33,971 bases of DNA, taken from contig CASFSL010000035.1 of assembly GCA_949297365.1 (NCBI GenBank), forward strand, positions 1-33,971. Reading direction: 5' to 3'. Positions 33,912-33,971 of this stretch are shown one piece after another (position 1 is the first letter of the stretch; each line of letters starts with the position of its first letter). The DNA comes from an uncultured Bacteroidales bacterium (lineage in GTDB: Bacteria > Bacteroidota > Bacteroidia > Bacteroidales > UBA932). The notes under the pieces were generated by a model. The model did no database searches and was not told the DNA's origin. It saw nothing but the letters and a program-made list of their open reading frames with translations. Position numbers and translations under genes: made by a program.

Positions 33912-33971
33912 ATGAAAGTTAAAGCATCCATCAAGAAGCGCAGCGAGGATTGCAAAATAGTAAAGCGCAAA
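33912..33971 (+). CDS. rpmJ: 50S ribosomal protein L36 (partial)
   Basis: The first 20 codons, beginning MKVKASIKKRSEDCKIV, match the start of bL36 (38 residues in full), and the frame is open to the window edge. Only one cysteine (C14) is present where zinc-binding versions have a CxxC pair, so this is probably the zinc-free form. rpsM, rpsK, rpsD and rpoA would be expected next. Confidence 0.93.
   Translation, partial: MKVKASIKKRSEDCKIVKRK

Overview
The window comes from a Bacteroidales genome. The helix-44 region of the 16S fragment reads like Rikenellaceae or a close relative (Alistipes-like), and TAnnTTTG-type promoters, DUF4270, DUF4294, DUF3098 and an hmu haem locus all point to Bacteroidota. 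The family-level placement is from memory of such sequences and was not searched.

Layout. (1) 1-425: the 3' end of a 16S rRNA gene, tRNA-Ile(GAU), tRNA-Ala(UGC) and then a strong intrinsic terminator. No 23S or 5S gene follows. (2) 485-1103: a small HEPN/MNT pair whose HEPN half seems to have lost its catalytic segment. A decayed copy of the middle of tRNA-Ala follows it. (3) 1239-10884: a seven-gene haem-acquisition operon with a good promoter: a tandem-domain lipoprotein, HmuY, the TonB receptor HmuR, the CobN-like HmuS, membrane protein HmuT, ExbB-like HmuU and DUF2149 protein HmuV. (4) 10865-16360, minus strand: purN followed by bioB-bioA-bioF-bioG-bioC, tightly overlapped; bioD is absent. 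(5) 16476-17970: acpP-fabF. (6) 17981-20177, minus strand: a starch-synthase-like protein and a DUF4270 lipoprotein. (7) 20267-23040: ftsX, DUF3098, uppP and lpxH, an envelope cluster. (8) 22976-25974, minus strand: a glucosamine-6-phosphate deaminase/PIG-L fusion and a DUF4294 protein. (9) 26283-33971: ribosomal protein genes from rplP through secY, map and infA into a partial rpmJ.

How the genes work together. The haem locus is the most interesting system. The surface lipoproteins would capture haem, HmuR would import it, and the membrane-anchored chelatase-like HmuS would remove the iron. HmuU and HmuV look like an ExbB/ExbD pair (HmuV keeps an ExbD-like Asp in its membrane helix), so the locus may couple proton flow to haem processing. 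The lipoproteins and the receptor are methionine-rich and nearly histidine-free where His ligands occur in Porphyromonas, which suggests Met-based haem handling.

Two conserved gene blocks look broken: the rRNA operon lacks 23S and 5S, and the S10 cluster starts at rplP with its own near-perfect promoter. Either the chromosome is rearranged or the assembly is wrong at those joins. A 121-bp inverted-repeat element sits inside the spc operon between rpsN and rpsH and may be a mobile or regulatory repeat.
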